This document shows positions 45,635-53,308 of a stretch of 64,000 bases of DNA, in pieces. Position 1 is the stretch's first letter. Each line of letters starts with the position of its first letter. Origin of the DNA: Mycolicibacter terrae (GTDB taxonomy: Bacteria > Actinomycetota > Actinomycetes > Mycobacteriales > Mycobacteriaceae); NCBI RefSeq assembly GCF_010727125.1, contig NZ_AP022564.1, positions 3,348,001-3,412,000 on the forward strand. The letters run 5' to 3'. A program made the position numbers and the translations under genes. A model generated the notes under the pieces. That model was given only the letters and a program-made list of their open reading frames with translations. It did no database searches and was not told where the DNA came from.

Positions 45635-46024
45635 ATGAATGCCGCAATGGCAAAACAGGAAGAACGGCCACCCGAAACCGCCGGTTCCCCCACCCGATCC
45701 GACGGGCCGACCCCGCCCCAACTGGCCTCGGCTGCGAGCACCTTCGCACTGCTCAGCAGCCCGGCGCGCCTACACGTGCTCTGGCTGGCCGCTCAGGGCG
45801 CCTACGACGTCACCACCCTGGCGGGACGGGCGGGAATCAATGTCGCCACCATGAGCCAGCATCTGACCAAGCTGCGACTGGCCGGACTGATCAGCGCGCG
45901 CAAAGCGGGGCGCCATCACATCTATACCGTCGAGGACCCGCACATTCTGACGCTGTTGCAGCAGATCTTCGCCCACATCGGCCCGGACGGCAGCCTCGCA
46001 CCCGATCCTCCGAGGGGTCCCTGA
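45635..46024 (+). CDS. ArsR/SmtB-family metal sensor, predicted Ni/Co type
   Basis: A winged-helix repressor of 129 residues. The DNA-binding region is VTTLAGRAGINVATMSQHLTK followed by the wing GRHHIYTV. The last helix reads EDPHILTLLQQIFAHIG, in which Asp, His two residues later and His eleven residues further match three of the four alpha-5 ligands (D91, H93, H104) of the nickel/cobalt sensor NmtR; the fourth His is replaced by Pro. There are no alpha-3 CxC cysteines. It is divergent from the large P-type ATPase across a palindromic operator, so it most likely derepresses that pump under metal load. ATG 45647 and upstream GTG 45596 are alternative starts. Confidence 0.87.
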   Translation: MNAAMAKQEERPPETAGSPTRSDGPTPPQLASAASTFALLSSPARLHVLWLAAQGAYDVTTLAGRAGINVATMSQHLTKLRLAGLISARKAGRHHIYTVEDPHILTLLQQIFAHIGPDGSLAPDPPRGP

Positions 46025-46152
46025 CCGCCCCGGTGGACTGGGTCACATGCGCCGTCATCGGTGTCGGCGCTCACGGACCAAAGTCCCACATTCCGGTGAT
46101 CACCAACACTTTTCAGCGTTGGGCAACCGCCGGCTGGATAGCGTTTTCAGCC

Positions 46153-46251
46153 ATGAAGGACCCTGTACTCGTGCTCCCGGCCGTCGCGGCGATCATCGGG
46201 CTGATCATCTTCGGCTTCCTGGCCCTGGAGGTCGTTTTCCACCTGGGCTGA
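46153..46251 (+). CDS. Possible 32-aa single-helix membrane microprotein
   Basis: An ATG-started ORF of 32 residues (MKDPVLVLPAVAAIIGLIIF...) made almost entirely of one hydrophobic helix. It lies 128 bp after arsR on the same strand; the frame is open further upstream. No good ribosome site is visible. It could be a small membrane partner of the ATPase or a chance ORF. Confidence 0.3.
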   Translation: MKDPVLVLPAVAAIIGLIIFGFLALEVVFHLG

Positions 46252-46318
46252 GCAGGCCGGTGCCGCCGCGCGCAGAGCTGCATCACCCAGGCTCAACCCG
46301 GCGTCGCATCGAGGGTGC

Positions 46319-47965
46319 TCAGCCGTCCCGGCCCGACTCCCATGTCGTCGGCAGCAGTGGCATGCGCGGTCCCTCACCCAGTGAAGAGCCGGGAATGGTG
46401 ACCAATCCCGCTGTCGCTGCGCCGCTTTCCCCCTCGGCTCCGGCGAACCCGAGCACTCCGGCGCCCCGGCTCGACACTGTCGTCCTGTCCGGCGGTGACC
46501 GCCAGTCGGGCATGACATCGACGTTCATGTCGAGGTATTCATCGCCGTGGTCGCGGGCGCCGGCGCGTCGGCGCCGCCGTCTCTGGGTGCGCCGGTGCGC
46601 CTCGGCGGCCGCCGCCGCCGTAGCGCTGTCGGGTTCGGCGGTCTTCCTCTTGGCGCCCGAGCCGGCGCGGATGGCCACCTGGGAGCCGGACCCGATGCCG
46701 GGCGGAACCAGGTAGGGCGGGAAGAAACCGGGCCCTCCCGCGGCCGGTGCCGGTGGCGGTGCCGGGGGTGGGCCGGCCACCGTGCCCGCTGCCGGCGCGG
46801 CGGGAGCGGGCGCAGGCGCCGGAGCCGGCGGTGTCGCCACGGCCGGTGCCGGGGAAGCGGACACCGCTCCCGGCGGGATATCCGGCACCACTGCCGCCGG
46901 CGCCGGCAGCGGCATCGCGGGCGGGGGTATGCCGGCCAGGCCGGCCAGCCCGGCAAGGCCCCCGGCCGAGCCGAGCGGCGCAATCCCGGCACCGGCGGCC
47001 ACCGCGAACAATGCCGGATTCTGGCTGAGAAACGTTGCGACTTCCAGGATGTGGGTCGGGAAGTCGAACAGCGCCCAGCTGAACACCCACTGGAAAGCCT
47101 GCACCGGGTTCTGGGTCAACATCACCCCGAACTCCTCGAAGTCCTCCAATAGCTCCAGGGATCGCGCCACCCAGAACAGCCACTGTCCCGGGTCCGTGTA
47201 CGCGTCGTAGTCCAACCCGTTGAGGGTGCCCTGGCCGGGGCTCCAGTGCAGCCCGAAGTTCTTCAAGGCGTCGGCGATCAAGGTGTTGAGCGGGTTGACG
47301 ACGGTCGGGTCATGCGCGAGCTGGCTGTTGCCGATGCCCAACTTCTCCAGCAAGTCGACGAGCCACTGGGGCAACCCCAACGGGTTGTCGCCACCGTCGT
47401 CACCACTGCCGGAATCCTGGACATCAGATTTCAGGATCGGCGGCGCTGCCACGGCTTTGGGCATCGCTGCCAGCTGGGCATCCGCGACCGCCTCGTAGGT
47501 GGTCATGGTGGTGGCGGCCTGGATCCACATCCGCACGTAGTCGGCTTCGTTGACCGCTATGGGGATGGTGTTGATCCCGAAGAAGTTCGTCGCCACCAAC
47601 GCCGTGTGGACGGCGTGATTGGCAGCCAATTCGGCCAGGCTCGGCATCGCCGCCAGCGCGGTGGTGTACGCCGCTGCCGCGCTCTCATGCCGGGCCGCGG
47701 CGACCGCGCTGTCGGCACTGGACTGCGCCAGCCACGCCAGATAGGGCTGATGGGCGGCTACGTACTCTTCCGCGCTGGGACCCTGCCACGCCCCGGCCTG
47801 TATCGCGGCCAACACCGCCTCGAGTTCGGCTGCCGTCGCGGCATATTCAGAGCTCAACATCGACCACGCCGCACCGACCGCCAGCAGGTCCCCTGGACCG
47901 GGACCTGCGGACAACAACGCCGAGTGCACCTCCGGCGGTGCGGCCATCCACACCGGACCCGTCAC
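46319..47965 (-). CDS. PPE-family protein, PPE2-like (PPE-PPW subfamily)
   Basis: A 548-residue type VII-secretion-associated PPE protein. The N-terminal PPE domain (about 1-175) starts [21 protein letters not shown], quoted as [18 protein letters not shown], and includes the WxG-type SWQGPSA equivalent [15 protein letters not shown] Pro/Ala linker is followed by a run of six Arg after RRTQ, the [10 protein letters not shown] segment and the C-terminal GFAGA...PLLPTTW typical of PPE-PPW. From memory it is most like M. tuberculosis PPE2 (Rv0256c), whose Arg-rich stretch acts as a nuclear-localisation signal. No PE partner is adjacent. The GTG start overlaps the stop of a truncated S18 ORF by GTGA, downstream of Zur-type boxes. 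Confidence 0.93.
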   Translation of the reverse strand: MTGPVWMAAPPEVHSALLSAGPGPGDLLAVGAAWSMLSSEYAATAAELEAVLAAIQAGAWQGPSAEEYVAAHQPYLAWLAQSSADSAVAAARHESAAAAYTTALAAMPSLAELAANHAVHTALVATNFFGINTIPIAVNEADYVRMWIQAATTMTTYEAVADAQLAAMPKAVAAPPILKSDVQDSGSGDDGGDNPLGLPQWLVDLLEKLGIGNSQLAHDPTVVNPLNTLIADALKNFGLHWSPGQGTLNGLDYDAYTDPGQWLFWVARSLELLEDFEEFGVMLTQNPVQAFQWVFSWALFDFPTHILEVATFLSQNPALFAVAAGAGIAPLGSAGGLAGLAGLAGIPPPAMPLPAPAAVVPDIPPGAVSASPAPAVATPPAPAPAPAPAAPAAGTVAGPPPAPPPAPAAGGPGFFPPYLVPPGIGSGSQVAIRAGSGAKRKTAEPDSATAAAAAEAHRRTQRRRRRRAGARDHGDEYLDMNVDVMPDWRSPPDRTTVSSRGAGVLGFAGAEGESGAATAGLVTIPGSSLGEGPRMPLLPTTWESGRDG

Positions 47966-48162
47966 CGCACCCCGCCTCGGCCACCGACGGTGAGCCCGGC
48001 GGCCTGCCGGGAGCGAATCTTTCCCCGTTCGGAGGTGAAGATCCGCAGCGTCCCGGTCTCGTAGTCGAGGGTGGCCAAGCCGAGTTTTGTCAGCCGGTTC
48101 TTCTTGGCGGCTCGTGCCGGATTTTTCGGGGCACGCCGAGCCCTGCTGGATTTTTCGGCCAC
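47962..48162 (-). pseudogene. rpsR2: Truncated zinc-free ribosomal protein S18 (rpsR2) relic
   Basis: A 66-codon ORF from GTG 48162 whose middle reads [21 protein letters not shown] and [16 protein letters not shown]. This aligns closely with the C-minus (zinc-independent) S18 paralogue RpsR2 of mycobacteria, which continues after GLTV with a helix ending ALLPY. Here that C-terminal helix is gone and replaced by GGRGGVR and a stop; a shifted frame still shows VAEA, compatible with decay by small deletion. The ORF is still open and its stop overlaps the PPE start, so it may be translated and couple PPE expression. Zur-type boxes lie upstream, the normal control of this paralogue. Confidence 0.75.
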
Positions 48163-48166
48163 GGGG

Positions 48167-48210
48167 TCAGCGCTTCCCGCAAGGCGCCGTGGCGGCGAAC
48201 GACCGGGGTG
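48167..48210 (-). pseudogene. rpmG: Remnant of ribosomal protein L33 (rpmG) C-terminus
   Basis: On the minus strand the codons read PVVRRHGALREAL, resembling the end of mycobacterial L33 (family pattern DPVxRRHVxFREER). A two-base deletion would explain why the REER-stop ending is out of frame; the TGA (48167-48169) falls 4 nt before the GTG of the S18 relic, the spacing expected inside an rpmB-rpmG-rpsN-rpsR type operon. The match is short, so the call rests mainly on its position. Confidence 0.5.
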
Positions 48211-48246
48211 GGGCGGACATCGGAACCCCCTCTGCACGATGGCGAG

Positions 48247-48269
48247 TTATTGAAAATCATTTTCAACAA
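48247..48269 (-). promoter_or_regulatory. Zur box 1
   Basis: TTGAAAA-TCA-TTTTCAA (48250-48266) is a perfect 7+7 inverted repeat with further flanking TT/AA symmetry. It fits the mycobacterial Zur (FurB) box, an AT-rich palindrome around GAAAATnATTTTC. It is about 85 bp upstream of the S18 relic start. Confidence 0.72.
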
Positions 48270-48301
48270 GGACTGCGACGAACCGTACCGCAGACACAGC
48301 C

Positions 48302-48324
48302 TTATTGACAATGGTTTTCATTTA
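48302..48324 (-). promoter_or_regulatory. Zur box 2 (weaker)
   Basis: TTGACAA-TGG-TTTTCAT is a second, imperfect copy of the same palindrome, 55 bp from the first (about five helical turns), which would place both on the same DNA face. A run of eight G follows at about 48330-48337. Confidence 0.55.
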
Positions 48325-48421
48325 GGGGCGGGGGGGGCGGCGCTCATCGGATGCGAACACACAGTTGGTGGCCGCCGCGTACACCGCAACGGCCCGGCCA
48401 GGCCCGTTGCCAGGCGTCGAC

Positions 48422-49633
48422 TTACCGGTGCTCGCCGCCGAAAAGCACGGCGGTCATCAAGGTGTTGACCCGGCAGCGTTGCTCCCCGGTGTCGTCGAAG
48501 TTAACCAGGCGTCCTATATCGACGACGACGGCAAGTGCCGCGTGGACCCGGAAGACGGCCTCGGTCTCGGCCGACCCGACCTGACAGAGCAGGTGGGCCC
48601 ATTCGTTGACGTTCTGCCGCTGCAACCCGCGCAGGTGGACCCGGTCGCGTTCGGGCAGGTTCGCGAACTCGGCGAAGTAGATGTTGATCAGGTCGGGCGC
48701 GGCGAACGACAGCGCGGTGTAGCGCTCAGCGATGCGGGTGGCTGCCTCACGCGGGTTGCTCGACTCGGCCAGGGCATCGGTGATCACCAGTAACACCCGG
48801 TCGCCGGCCCGCTGGAACGCGGCGGCGAGCAGAGCGGCCTTGCTCGGGTAGTAGCGGTAGGCACTGGAGCCGTTCAAACCGGCGGCACTGCCGATCTCCT
48901 CGATACTGGCCTCATAGAACCCGCGCTGCCCGAACACCCGGATGGCTTCGGTGAGCAGCCGCTCCCGTTTGGAGGTGCTGGGCAGGCCGCGCTCGGATCG
49001 CCGCGGCGCGGCATGACGCGGCGCCGGAGGCAACTCGGTGGTCAACACCGACCAGCACAGGTCGCCCAACAGCGCGTGCAGCGCCGGCGCGGCCAGGCGG
49101 GTGCGGTGCGCCGAGATACTGCCGATGACGCTCAGCGCCGCGACGGCCAGGATCGTGGCGTCCGCAGCGGGCAGCCCGGGGCGCATGGCGACCAGCGGTT
49201 CGGCGATGGCGGCGTTCAGCGCGTCGTAGCTTTCCCGGATGCGCTTGCGGTCCGCCGGCTGCAGGTAGCGCCGCTCCCACCGGTAGAACGCGCCCTCATG
49301 TCGCGTCCCGATGGTGGTCTCGATCAGCAGGTCGATGATCGCGCGCAGCCGTTCGGGTGCGGGGCGGCCCGGGTCGTCAGCGCTACGGGCGGCGGTCAGC
49401 AATGTCTGCACGGCGTACTCGGCCGTCGCGACCAGCAGCGCGTACTTGTTGGCGAAGTGCCGGTAGAGGGCCGGCCCCGAGATGCCGACTTCGGCGGCGA
49501 TCTCATCGACACCGACCCCGTGATAGCCGCGGTCGCTGAAGGCCCGCGCCGCGGCCCGCACGATCTGGACCTTGCGGTCCTTGGGCCGACGCCGCACCGC
49601 GGTTGTGGCCGCGGATCCACCGCCGGTCGACAC
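48422..49633 (-). CDS. Tandem (double) TetR-family regulator
   Basis: A protein of about 403 residues containing two complete TetR units. The first helix-turn-helix is VDEIAAEVGISGPALYRHFANK (core EVGISGPALYRHFANK), the second IEEIGSAAGLNGSSAYRYYPSK (core AAGLNGSSAYRYYPSK), each followed by a helical ligand domain. Such fused TetR pairs exist in mycobacteria and usually sit by lipid-catabolic operons. GTG 49633 with a GGGACGG site was chosen; GTG 49669 and TTG 49687 are alternatives. It is divergent from the echA-fadD-fadE-fadE operon and is its likely repressor; a GTTAAC-centred symmetric stretch lies in the shared promoter near 49676-49682. Confidence 0.88.
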   Translation of the reverse strand: MSTGGGSAATTAVRRRPKDRKVQIVRAAARAFSDRGYHGVGVDEIAAEVGISGPALYRHFANKYALLVATAEYAVQTLLTAARSADDPGRPAPERLRAIIDLLIETTIGTRHEGAFYRWERRYLQPADRKRIRESYDALNAAIAEPLVAMRPGLPAADATILAVAALSVIGSISAHRTRLAAPALHALLGDLCWSVLTTELPPAPRHAAPRRSERGLPSTSKRERLLTEAIRVFGQRGFYEASIEEIGSAAGLNGSSAYRYYPSKAALLAAAFQRAGDRVLLVITDALAESSNPREAATRIAERYTALSFAAPDLINIYFAEFANLPERDRVHLRGLQRQNVNEWAHLLCQVGSAETEAVFRVHAALAVVVDIGRLVNFDDTGEQRCRVNTLMTAVLFGGEHR

Positions 49634-49752
49634 TGGCCGTCCCGCGTTGTTGACAGTTCCGCCCGGCACCCCATAAGTTAACCACAATTTACATTCCCAT
49701 CCACAGAGGAGCTCGCGTTGCAGATCCGTTCACTCCAGGCGTGGGGCTGACC

Positions 49753-50535
49753 ATGTCCGAGTGCACCACCTCCCCCAAGCTCACCGCCGCGCGCGATGGT
49801 CGGGTACTCAACATCACCCTGACCAATCCCGAGCGACTCAACGCGATCGACTACGCCACCATGGCGGGCCTTGGCGACGTGTTCACCGAAGCTGCCGGCG
49901 ATCCCTCGGTGCGGGCGATCGTCATCACCGGCGAAGGCAAGGCGTTCTGCACCGGAGCCGACCTGTCCGCCACCGCCGGCGAGGTCACCCCCGAAGAGGT
50001 GATGGACTGCGCCGCGCGGCTGGTGACGGCGATCGCCGAAACGCCGGTACCGGTGATCGCTCGGGTCAACGGCCCGGCAGCCGGTGTCGGGGTGGGGATC
50101 GCGCTGGCCGCCGACCTGGTCTACGCCGCCGAGCGCGCCTATTTCCTGCTGTCGTTCACCAACATCGGGTTGATGCCCGACGGCGGCACCACCGCCCTGA
50201 TCGCCGCGGCCGCCGGGCGAGCACTGGCCAACGAGATGGCGCTGCTCGGGGAGCGCCTTCCGGCCACAGCCGCCCGCGATGCCGGCCTGATCAACGCGGT
50301 GCTGGCCGACGCTGAATTGGACACCAAGGTGCGCGAGGCCACCGAGAAGCTGTCCCACGGACCGCGTCGTGCTCTGGAATTGACCAAACAAGCCCTCAAC
50401 GCCACCAACCTCGCCTCGCTCGGCGCCGCACTGGCCCGGGAGAAGGCCGGCCAGGTGGAGCTGTTGAGCTCGCCGGACTTCATCGAAGGCGCCACGGCGA
50501 TGCTGCAGAAACGAAAGGCGGTGTTCGCCGAATGA
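49753..50535 (+). CDS. Enoyl-CoA hydratase/isomerase, PaaG-like
   Basis: A crotonase-superfamily enzyme of 260 residues. The oxyanion-hole stretches are KAFCTGADLSA and NGPAAGVGVGIALAADL. At the position of the hydratase Glu it has LLSFTNIGLMPDGGTT: the usual Glu is absent and the Asp after Pro is kept, as in PaaG and related isomerases rather than true hydratases. A double-bond or ring-oxide isomerase role is therefore more likely than hydration (inference). It is the first gene of a four-gene operon; its stop overlaps the fadD start (ATGA). Confidence 0.88.
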   Translation: MSECTTSPKLTAARDGRVLNITLTNPERLNAIDYATMAGLGDVFTEAAGDPSVRAIVITGEGKAFCTGADLSATAGEVTPEEVMDCAARLVTAIAETPVPVIARVNGPAAGVGVGIALAADLVYAAERAYFLLSFTNIGLMPDGGTTALIAAAAGRALANEMALLGERLPATAARDAGLINAVLADAELDTKVREATEKLSHGPRRALELTKQALNATNLASLGAALAREKAGQVELLSSPDFIEGATAMLQKRKAVFAE

Positions 50536-52070
50536 CCGGCCAGCCACTGCGTTCCCGACGCAACCACTGGATGAACCAGGTGGCGATCCACGCCGAAATG
50601 CGCCCCGATGCGGTGGCATTTCGCTGTCGTGGCATCGATACCACCTGGCGCCAGTTGCATGACCGCTCAGAACGGCTCGCCGCAGCACTGTTCCGCCGCG
50701 GGATCTCCTTCGGTGATCGCGTTCTCGTCGTGATGCTCAACCACACCGAGTACATCGAGTCGGTGTTGGCGATCAACGCCCTGGGCGCCATCGCGGTGCC
50801 GGTCAATTTCCGTCTCACCGACCCCGAGATCAGCTACATCGTCTCCGACAGCGGCGCCAAGGGCGTCATCACCGACCAGCTGCTCGCACCGCTGATCGAC
50901 GCGGTGCGCAAGAACACCGTCGGGCTTGATGTCGCCGTCGTACTCGGCGACGACTACGAGTCGCTGATCACCGAACCGGGAGCACCGCATCCGGGCGCCG
51001 ATGTCCGCGAAGACACCCCGGCGTTGATCATGTACACGTCGGGCACCACGGGCAGCCCCAAGGGCGCCATACTCTCCCATTCGAACCTGCAGGCCCAAGC
51101 CCTGACCTGCATCCAGGCCCTGCACACCAGCCCGGAGAGCGTATATTTCTGCGCCGCACCGCTGTTCCACATCGCCGGTCTGGGCAGCATCGCGCCCAAC
51201 CTGGTGGTCGGCACCAAGACGGTGATTCACCCACTCGGGGCGTTCAACGCCGCGGAGACCCTTGACGCCTGGGAGCGCGAACGGGCCACCTCGGTCTTCC
51301 TGGTTCCGGCGCAGTGGCAGCTGATCTGCGCGGACCCGACTGTGCGGCAACGGGATCTGGCCCTGGAGGTGATCAGTTGGGGCGCCGCACCGGCGTCGGA
51401 CACCGTGCTGCGGGCGATGGCGGAGACGTTCCCGGACGCCCTCAACGTGGCGGTGTTCGGCCAGACCGAGATGTCGCCGATCACCTGCGTACTCAACGGC
51501 GCCGACGCCATCCGCAAACTCGGCTCGGTGGGCAAGGTGATCCCGACCATCGCGGCGCGGGTGGTCGACGACGACATGAACGACGTGCCCCCCGGCGAGA
51601 TCGGCGAGATCGTCTATCGCGGACCGACGATGATGCAGGGCTACTGGAACAAGCCGGAGGCCACCGCCGAGGCGTTCGCCGGTGACTGGTTCCACTCCGG
51701 TGACCTGGTGCGAGTCGACGACGAGGGATTCGTCTACGTCGTCGACCGCAAAAAAGACATGATCATCTCCGGCGGAGAGAACATCTACTGCGCCGAGGTG
51801 GAGAACGTGCTGTTCGAGCACCCGGCGATTCGGGAGGCGGCCGTGATCGGTCGTGCCGACGACCGGTGGGGTGAGGTCCCGGTGGCCATTGTGGTCTTGG
51901 ACGCCGTAGCCGCCGCTGCGGAGTCACTGACGCTGACCGACCTGGAGCCCTTTCTCAATGAGCGACTCGCCCGCTACAAACACCCGAAGGATCTCGTGCT
52001 GGTAGACGAGTTGCCCCGCAATGCCAGCGGTAAGGTGATCAAACCGCTGTTGCGCAAGACCTACGCCTAG
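50532..52070 (+). CDS. Fatty-acyl/aryl-CoA ligase (FadD)
   Basis: An ATP-dependent acid:CoA ligase of 512 residues from the ANL superfamily. The P-loop is YTSGTTGSPKGAILSH, the mid-domain motif VFGQTEMSPITC, the hinge DRKKDMIISGGENIYCAEVE and the adenylation lysine is in LPRNASGKVIKPLLRK. All catalytic motifs are present. It would activate the substrate of the operon to its CoA thioester. It overlaps echA before it and is followed 8 bp later by fadE. Confidence 0.93.
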   Translation: MTGQPLRSRRNHWMNQVAIHAEMRPDAVAFRCRGIDTTWRQLHDRSERLAAALFRRGISFGDRVLVVMLNHTEYIESVLAINALGAIAVPVNFRLTDPEISYIVSDSGAKGVITDQLLAPLIDAVRKNTVGLDVAVVLGDDYESLITEPGAPHPGADVREDTPALIMYTSGTTGSPKGAILSHSNLQAQALTCIQALHTSPESVYFCAAPLFHIAGLGSIAPNLVVGTKTVIHPLGAFNAAETLDAWERERATSVFLVPAQWQLICADPTVRQRDLALEVISWGAAPASDTVLRAMAETFPDALNVAVFGQTEMSPITCVLNGADAIRKLGSVGKVIPTIAARVVDDDMNDVPPGEIGEIVYRGPTMMQGYWNKPEATAEAFAGDWFHSGDLVRVDDEGFVYVVDRKKDMIISGGENIYCAEVENVLFEHPAIREAAVIGRADDRWGEVPVAIVVLDAVAAAAESLTLTDLEPFLNERLARYKHPKDLVLVDELPRNASGKVIKPLLRKTYA

Positions 52071-52078
52071 GAGTGGCA

Positions 52079-53308
52079 GTGGATCTGGATTGGTCGGCCG
52101 AAGAGGCAGCTTTCCGCGACGAGGTTCGCGCGTTCCTCGATGAGCACCTGACCCCGGACCTGCGTCGTGCCGGGCAGCTGATGACCAGCGTGTACGCCGA
52201 TCATGAGGCGAGCATGCGCTGGCAGGAGATCCTGCACGAACGGGGTTGGGCCGCACCGGCGTGGCCGGTCGAATACGGCGGCTGTGACTGGACGCCGTTG
52301 CAGCACTACATCTTCAGTCGTGAATGCGCGCTGGCCGGCGCGCCGATGCTGTCCCCGATGGGGATCAGGATGGTGGCCCACGCGATCATCGGCTTCGGTA
52401 CCGACGAGCAGAAGGACTGGTTCCTGCCGCGGATCCTCACCGGTGAGGTGTTCTTCTGCCAGGGCTACTCCGAGCCGGAGTCCGGTTCGGATCTGGCCTC
52501 CCTGTCCATGGCGGCGGTGGATGACGGGGATGAGCTGGTGTGCACCGGCAGCAAGATCTGGACGACCCACGCCGTGCAAGCCAACTGGATTTTCTGTCTG
52601 GTCCGCACGTCGCGCACCGGGAAGAAGCAGGAAGGCATCACCTTCGTGCTGATCGACATGACCACTCCGGGTATCGAGGTCCGGCCGCTGGTCATGACCT
52701 CCGGCGAGGAAGTGCAGAACCAGGTGTTCTTCGACTCGGTGCGGGTGCCGAAGGCCAACGTGCTGGGCCGGATCGACGACGGGTGGACCGTCGCGAAATA
52801 CCTGCTCAACTTCGAGCGGGGTGGTGCGATGGCCCCGATGCTGCAGGTATGGGCCGACGCGGTCGCCGAACAGGCCGCGGGACAACCCGGTCCGGATGGC
52901 ACCCCGCTGGCCGAGGATCCGGGATTCCGGCTGCGGCTGGCCGATGTCCGGGTTCGCACCGATATCTTGGAGATCCTGGAATTCCGCACCATCGCCGCGC
53001 TGGCCAAGGGCCACAACCCGGGCCCGGCTGCCTCGATGCTGAAGATCCTGGGCACCGAGCTGAGCCAGACCATCACCGAACTGGCGCTGGAGGCGGCCGG
53101 CCCGCGCGGCCGGGTCTACCAGCCGCACGCGACCATGCCCGGTGGACCGGTGCCCGACTTCGTCGCGCCGGAAAGCGGCTACGTCAGCGGCCAGCCGTGG
53201 CAGGCGGTGGCCCCACTGCGCTACTTCAACGATCGCGCCGGCTCGATTTACGCCGGAAGCAACGAGATCCAACGCAACATTCTGGCCAAAGCAGCATTGG
53301 GGTTATAG
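52079..53308 (+). CDS. Acyl-CoA dehydrogenase (FadE), large-subunit type
   Basis: A 409-residue acyl-CoA dehydrogenase. Typical motifs are FCQGYSEPESGSDLASL for FAD/substrate contact, TGSKIWTTHAVQANWIFCLV, and the C-terminal FNDRAGSIYAGSNEIQRNILAK. GTG 52079 lies 5 nt after AGGAG; GTG 52073 is in frame but overlaps the ribosome site. It is immediately followed (no gap) by a second, dissimilar fadE. In mycobacteria such adjacent pairs form alpha2-beta2 heterotetramers that dehydrogenate bulky CoA esters such as steroid side chains. Confidence 0.92.
   Translation: MDLDWSAEEAAFRDEVRAFLDEHLTPDLRRAGQLMTSVYADHEASMRWQEILHERGWAAPAWPVEYGGCDWTPLQHYIFSRECALAGAPMLSPMGIRMVAHAIIGFGTDEQKDWFLPRILTGEVFFCQGYSEPESGSDLASLSMAAVDDGDELVCTGSKIWTTHAVQANWIFCLVRTSRTGKKQEGITFVLIDMTTPGIEVRPLVMTSGEEVQNQVFFDSVRVPKANVLGRIDDGWTVAKYLLNFERGGAMAPMLQVWADAVAEQAAGQPGPDGTPLAEDPGFRLRLADVRVRTDILEILEFRTIAALAKGHNPGPAASMLKILGTELSQTITELALEAAGPRGRVYQPHATMPGGPVPDFVAPESGYVSGQPWQAVAPLRYFNDRAGSIYAGSNEIQRNILAKAALGL

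Noticed and set aside
47966..48240. Cobalamin riboswitch upstream of the PPE2-like gene
   Set aside because: It was expected from the M. tuberculosis PPE2 locus, but no B12 box-like sequence is visible; the region is explained by the S18 and L33 relics and Zur boxes.
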